Assembly (NCBI GenBank): GCA_025353525.1
Contig: JANXOO010001453.1
Span: forward strand, 1 to 6,353
DNA from: Schlesneria sp.
GTDB taxonomy: Bacteria > Planctomycetota > Planctomycetia > Planctomycetales > Planctomycetaceae
Length of the DNA: 6,353 bases
Direction of reading: 5' to 3'
Positions 5,168 through 6,353 of the stretch are shown here, one piece after another. Positions within the stretch are counted from its first letter, which is position 1, and each line of letters starts with the position of its first letter. The notes beneath the pieces are model-generated. The model was not told the origin of the DNA, ran no database searches, and saw only the letters and a list, made by a program, of their open reading frames with translations. Both the position numbers and the translations under genes were made by a program.

Positions 5168-6353
5168 ATGCGTTTTTTTTTGAGAATCGGACAGAAGGCA
5201 TTCCTGGTCGCAATGGCCGTCAGTTGCAGCCTGCTATTTTCTGTGACCGCGGTTGCTCAACCGGCCAAAGGCCGGAATTCGCTGCAAGTTGTGCAGGAGC
5301 GGCATCGGGAGCGGTTTCGCGAATTCTCGAAGCAGATCGCAAAACTGGCCGAATCCTGCGATGACAAAAACCTGGCCGAAGGGGCGCAACAAGTCCGATC
5401 GCGGGCGATCGTTCCTGGGGACCAGTCATTGCGAGTTGACAAGCTTCCCTCTGAACATCGGGAAGAAATCCCGCCTGCACTGGTGGGCGATGAACGCCAG
5501 TGGCGAACACAGCTTCGGCGACTCGAAGACGACTATGCGAAAGACCTTTACGTTTTGTCCCGACGTGCGTTGCATCAGGGGTATCCGGGTTACGCCTACA
5601 ACCTTGTTCGCGAGGCGGCATTGCATGATCCCGATCATCAGGGGGTTCGCAAGATCCTTGGATTCGTCCGGCTGGGCAACGAATGGGTGACGCCGTTCGC
5701 GTTTTCGCAAGACAAAAATAACAAGGTCTGGCACGAAGAATTCGGCTGGCTGCCCAAAGCGCATGTAGCCAAATACATCGCCGGCGAGCGTTATTTCAAA
5801 GATCAGTGGATTTCAGCCGACAAGGAAAAGGAATTCAGACGCGACTTTGCCTCGGCATGGGAAATCCGGACGGACCACTACCTGATCAAAACCAATGTCA
5901 GCCTCGAACGGGGCGTTGAAATGGGAAAAGCACTCGAAGACTTCTACGGAGTCTTCAACGAGACATTCGCAGGTTTTTTCAATACTCCTGAAAAACTGAA
6001 AACCCTGTTTGAAGGGAGCAACAAAGGTCCACTAACGGTCGCCAGGCCGTACACAGTTCATTATTACCGGACACGCGACGAATACCTCGAACGGCTGCGG
6101 AAATTCTTCCCGTCGATCGATCAGACGAACGGCGTCTACATGACCAACGACCACACGGCGCACTTTTACCTTGATCCGAATCGCGATCAGGAAGGGACGC
6201 TGTTTCACGAAGCGACTCATCAGCTCTTCTTTGAACTCTATAACAAGAACCGCACGATCGGAGAGAAGGATCACTTCTGGATTATCGAAGGAATCGCGTG
6301 CTACATGGAGTCGTTTCAGCGGAAGGACGGTGTATTTTCGCTCGGTGACCCGA
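5168..6353 (+). CDS. Secreted HEXXH metalloprotease, DUF1570/peptidase MA-like (runs off right edge)
   Basis: The frame from ATG 5168 is open for 395 codons to the window edge. Residues 1-30 form a Sec signal peptide: basic start (R2, R6, K10), hydrophobic core (11-27) and an AVA cleavage site before Q31. A charged helical segment (about 40-130) is followed by a TPR-like stretch (132-167, ending HDPDHQGVRKILGFV). The conserved section WEIRTDHYLIKTNVSLERG (231-249) leads into the catalytic domain. The zinc site is HEATH (347-351), with the third ligand expected at E374 in WIIEGIACYMES. This spacing is that of gluzincins of the DUF1570/peptidase MA type, frequent in planctomycetes. The protein probably acts outside the cytoplasmic membrane; its substrate is unknown. 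An ATG at 5215 would shorten the signal peptide. Only a weak purine-rich ribosome site (GGGAAAGAAA) is present. Codons 2-5 contain nine consecutive T. It lies 107 bp downstream of uvrC on the same strand. Confidence 0.85.
   Translation, partial: MRFFLRIGQKAFLVAMAVSCSLLFSVTAVAQPAKGRNSLQVVQERHRERFREFSKQIAKLAESCDDKNLAEGAQQVRSRAIVPGDQSLRVDKLPSEHREEIPPALVGDERQWRTQLRRLEDDYAKDLYVLSRRALHQGYPGYAYNLVREAALHDPDHQGVRKILGFVRLGNEWVTPFAFSQDKNNKVWHEEFGWLPKAHVAKYIAGERYFKDQWISADKEKEFRRDFASAWEIRTDHYLIKTNVSLERGVEMGKALEDFYGVFNETFAGFFNTPEKLKTLFEGSNKGPLTVARPYTVHYYRTRDEYLERLRKFFPSIDQTNGVYMTNDHTAHFYLDPNRDQEGTLFHEATHQLFFELYNKNRTIGEKDHFWIIEGIACYMESFQRKDGVFSLGDP

Noticed and set aside
5215..5229. Lipobox reading of AVSC (residues 17-20) in the metalloprotease
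   Set aside because: The hydrophobic stretch continues well past the cysteine and an AVA signal peptidase I site follows, so a lipoprotein is less likely.

Overview
The window looks like chromosomal DNA from a planctomycete. The evidence is the gene content: a DUF1501 protein with a twin-arginine leader, a MoxR-like ATPase, a secreted DUF1570-type (peptidase MA-like) metalloprotease, and an ECF sigma factor of the style common in that phylum. Base composition is moderately GC-rich and the genes have planctomycete-like wide spacing. No tRNA, rRNA, CRISPR array, integrase or insertion sequence was found.

Layout: (1) 1-415, minus strand, an ECF sigma factor cut by the left edge. (2) 416-741, a 326-bp divergent intergenic region with a terminator-like hairpin on the minus strand. 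(3) 742-2208, plus strand, a DUF1501 protein whose N-terminus carries a four-copy 5-residue tandem repeat. (4) 2231-3217, minus strand, a MoxR-like AAA+ ATPase with a very acidic C-terminal tail, convergent with gene 3 across 22 bp. (5) 3392-3595, plus strand, a 67-codon remnant of a DUF262 (GmrS-like) protein. (6) 3726-5060, plus strand, an unusually compact uvrC (444 aa). (7) 5168-6353, plus strand, a signal-peptide-bearing HEXXH metalloprotease cut by the right edge.

The genes do not form one pathway. The uvrC gene is nucleotide excision repair housekeeping. The DUF1501 protein and the metalloprotease are predicted exported proteins, and the sigma factor and AAA+ protein are regulatory or chaperone-like. 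Only uvrC and the metalloprotease share strand and proximity (107-bp gap). There is no clear undescribed multi-gene system here. The points most worth a second look are the UvrC that keeps both nuclease centres but lacks the usual linker segment and the C-terminal helix-hairpin-helix region, the truncated DUF262 gene immediately upstream of it, and the terminator-like hairpin in front of the sigma factor gene.
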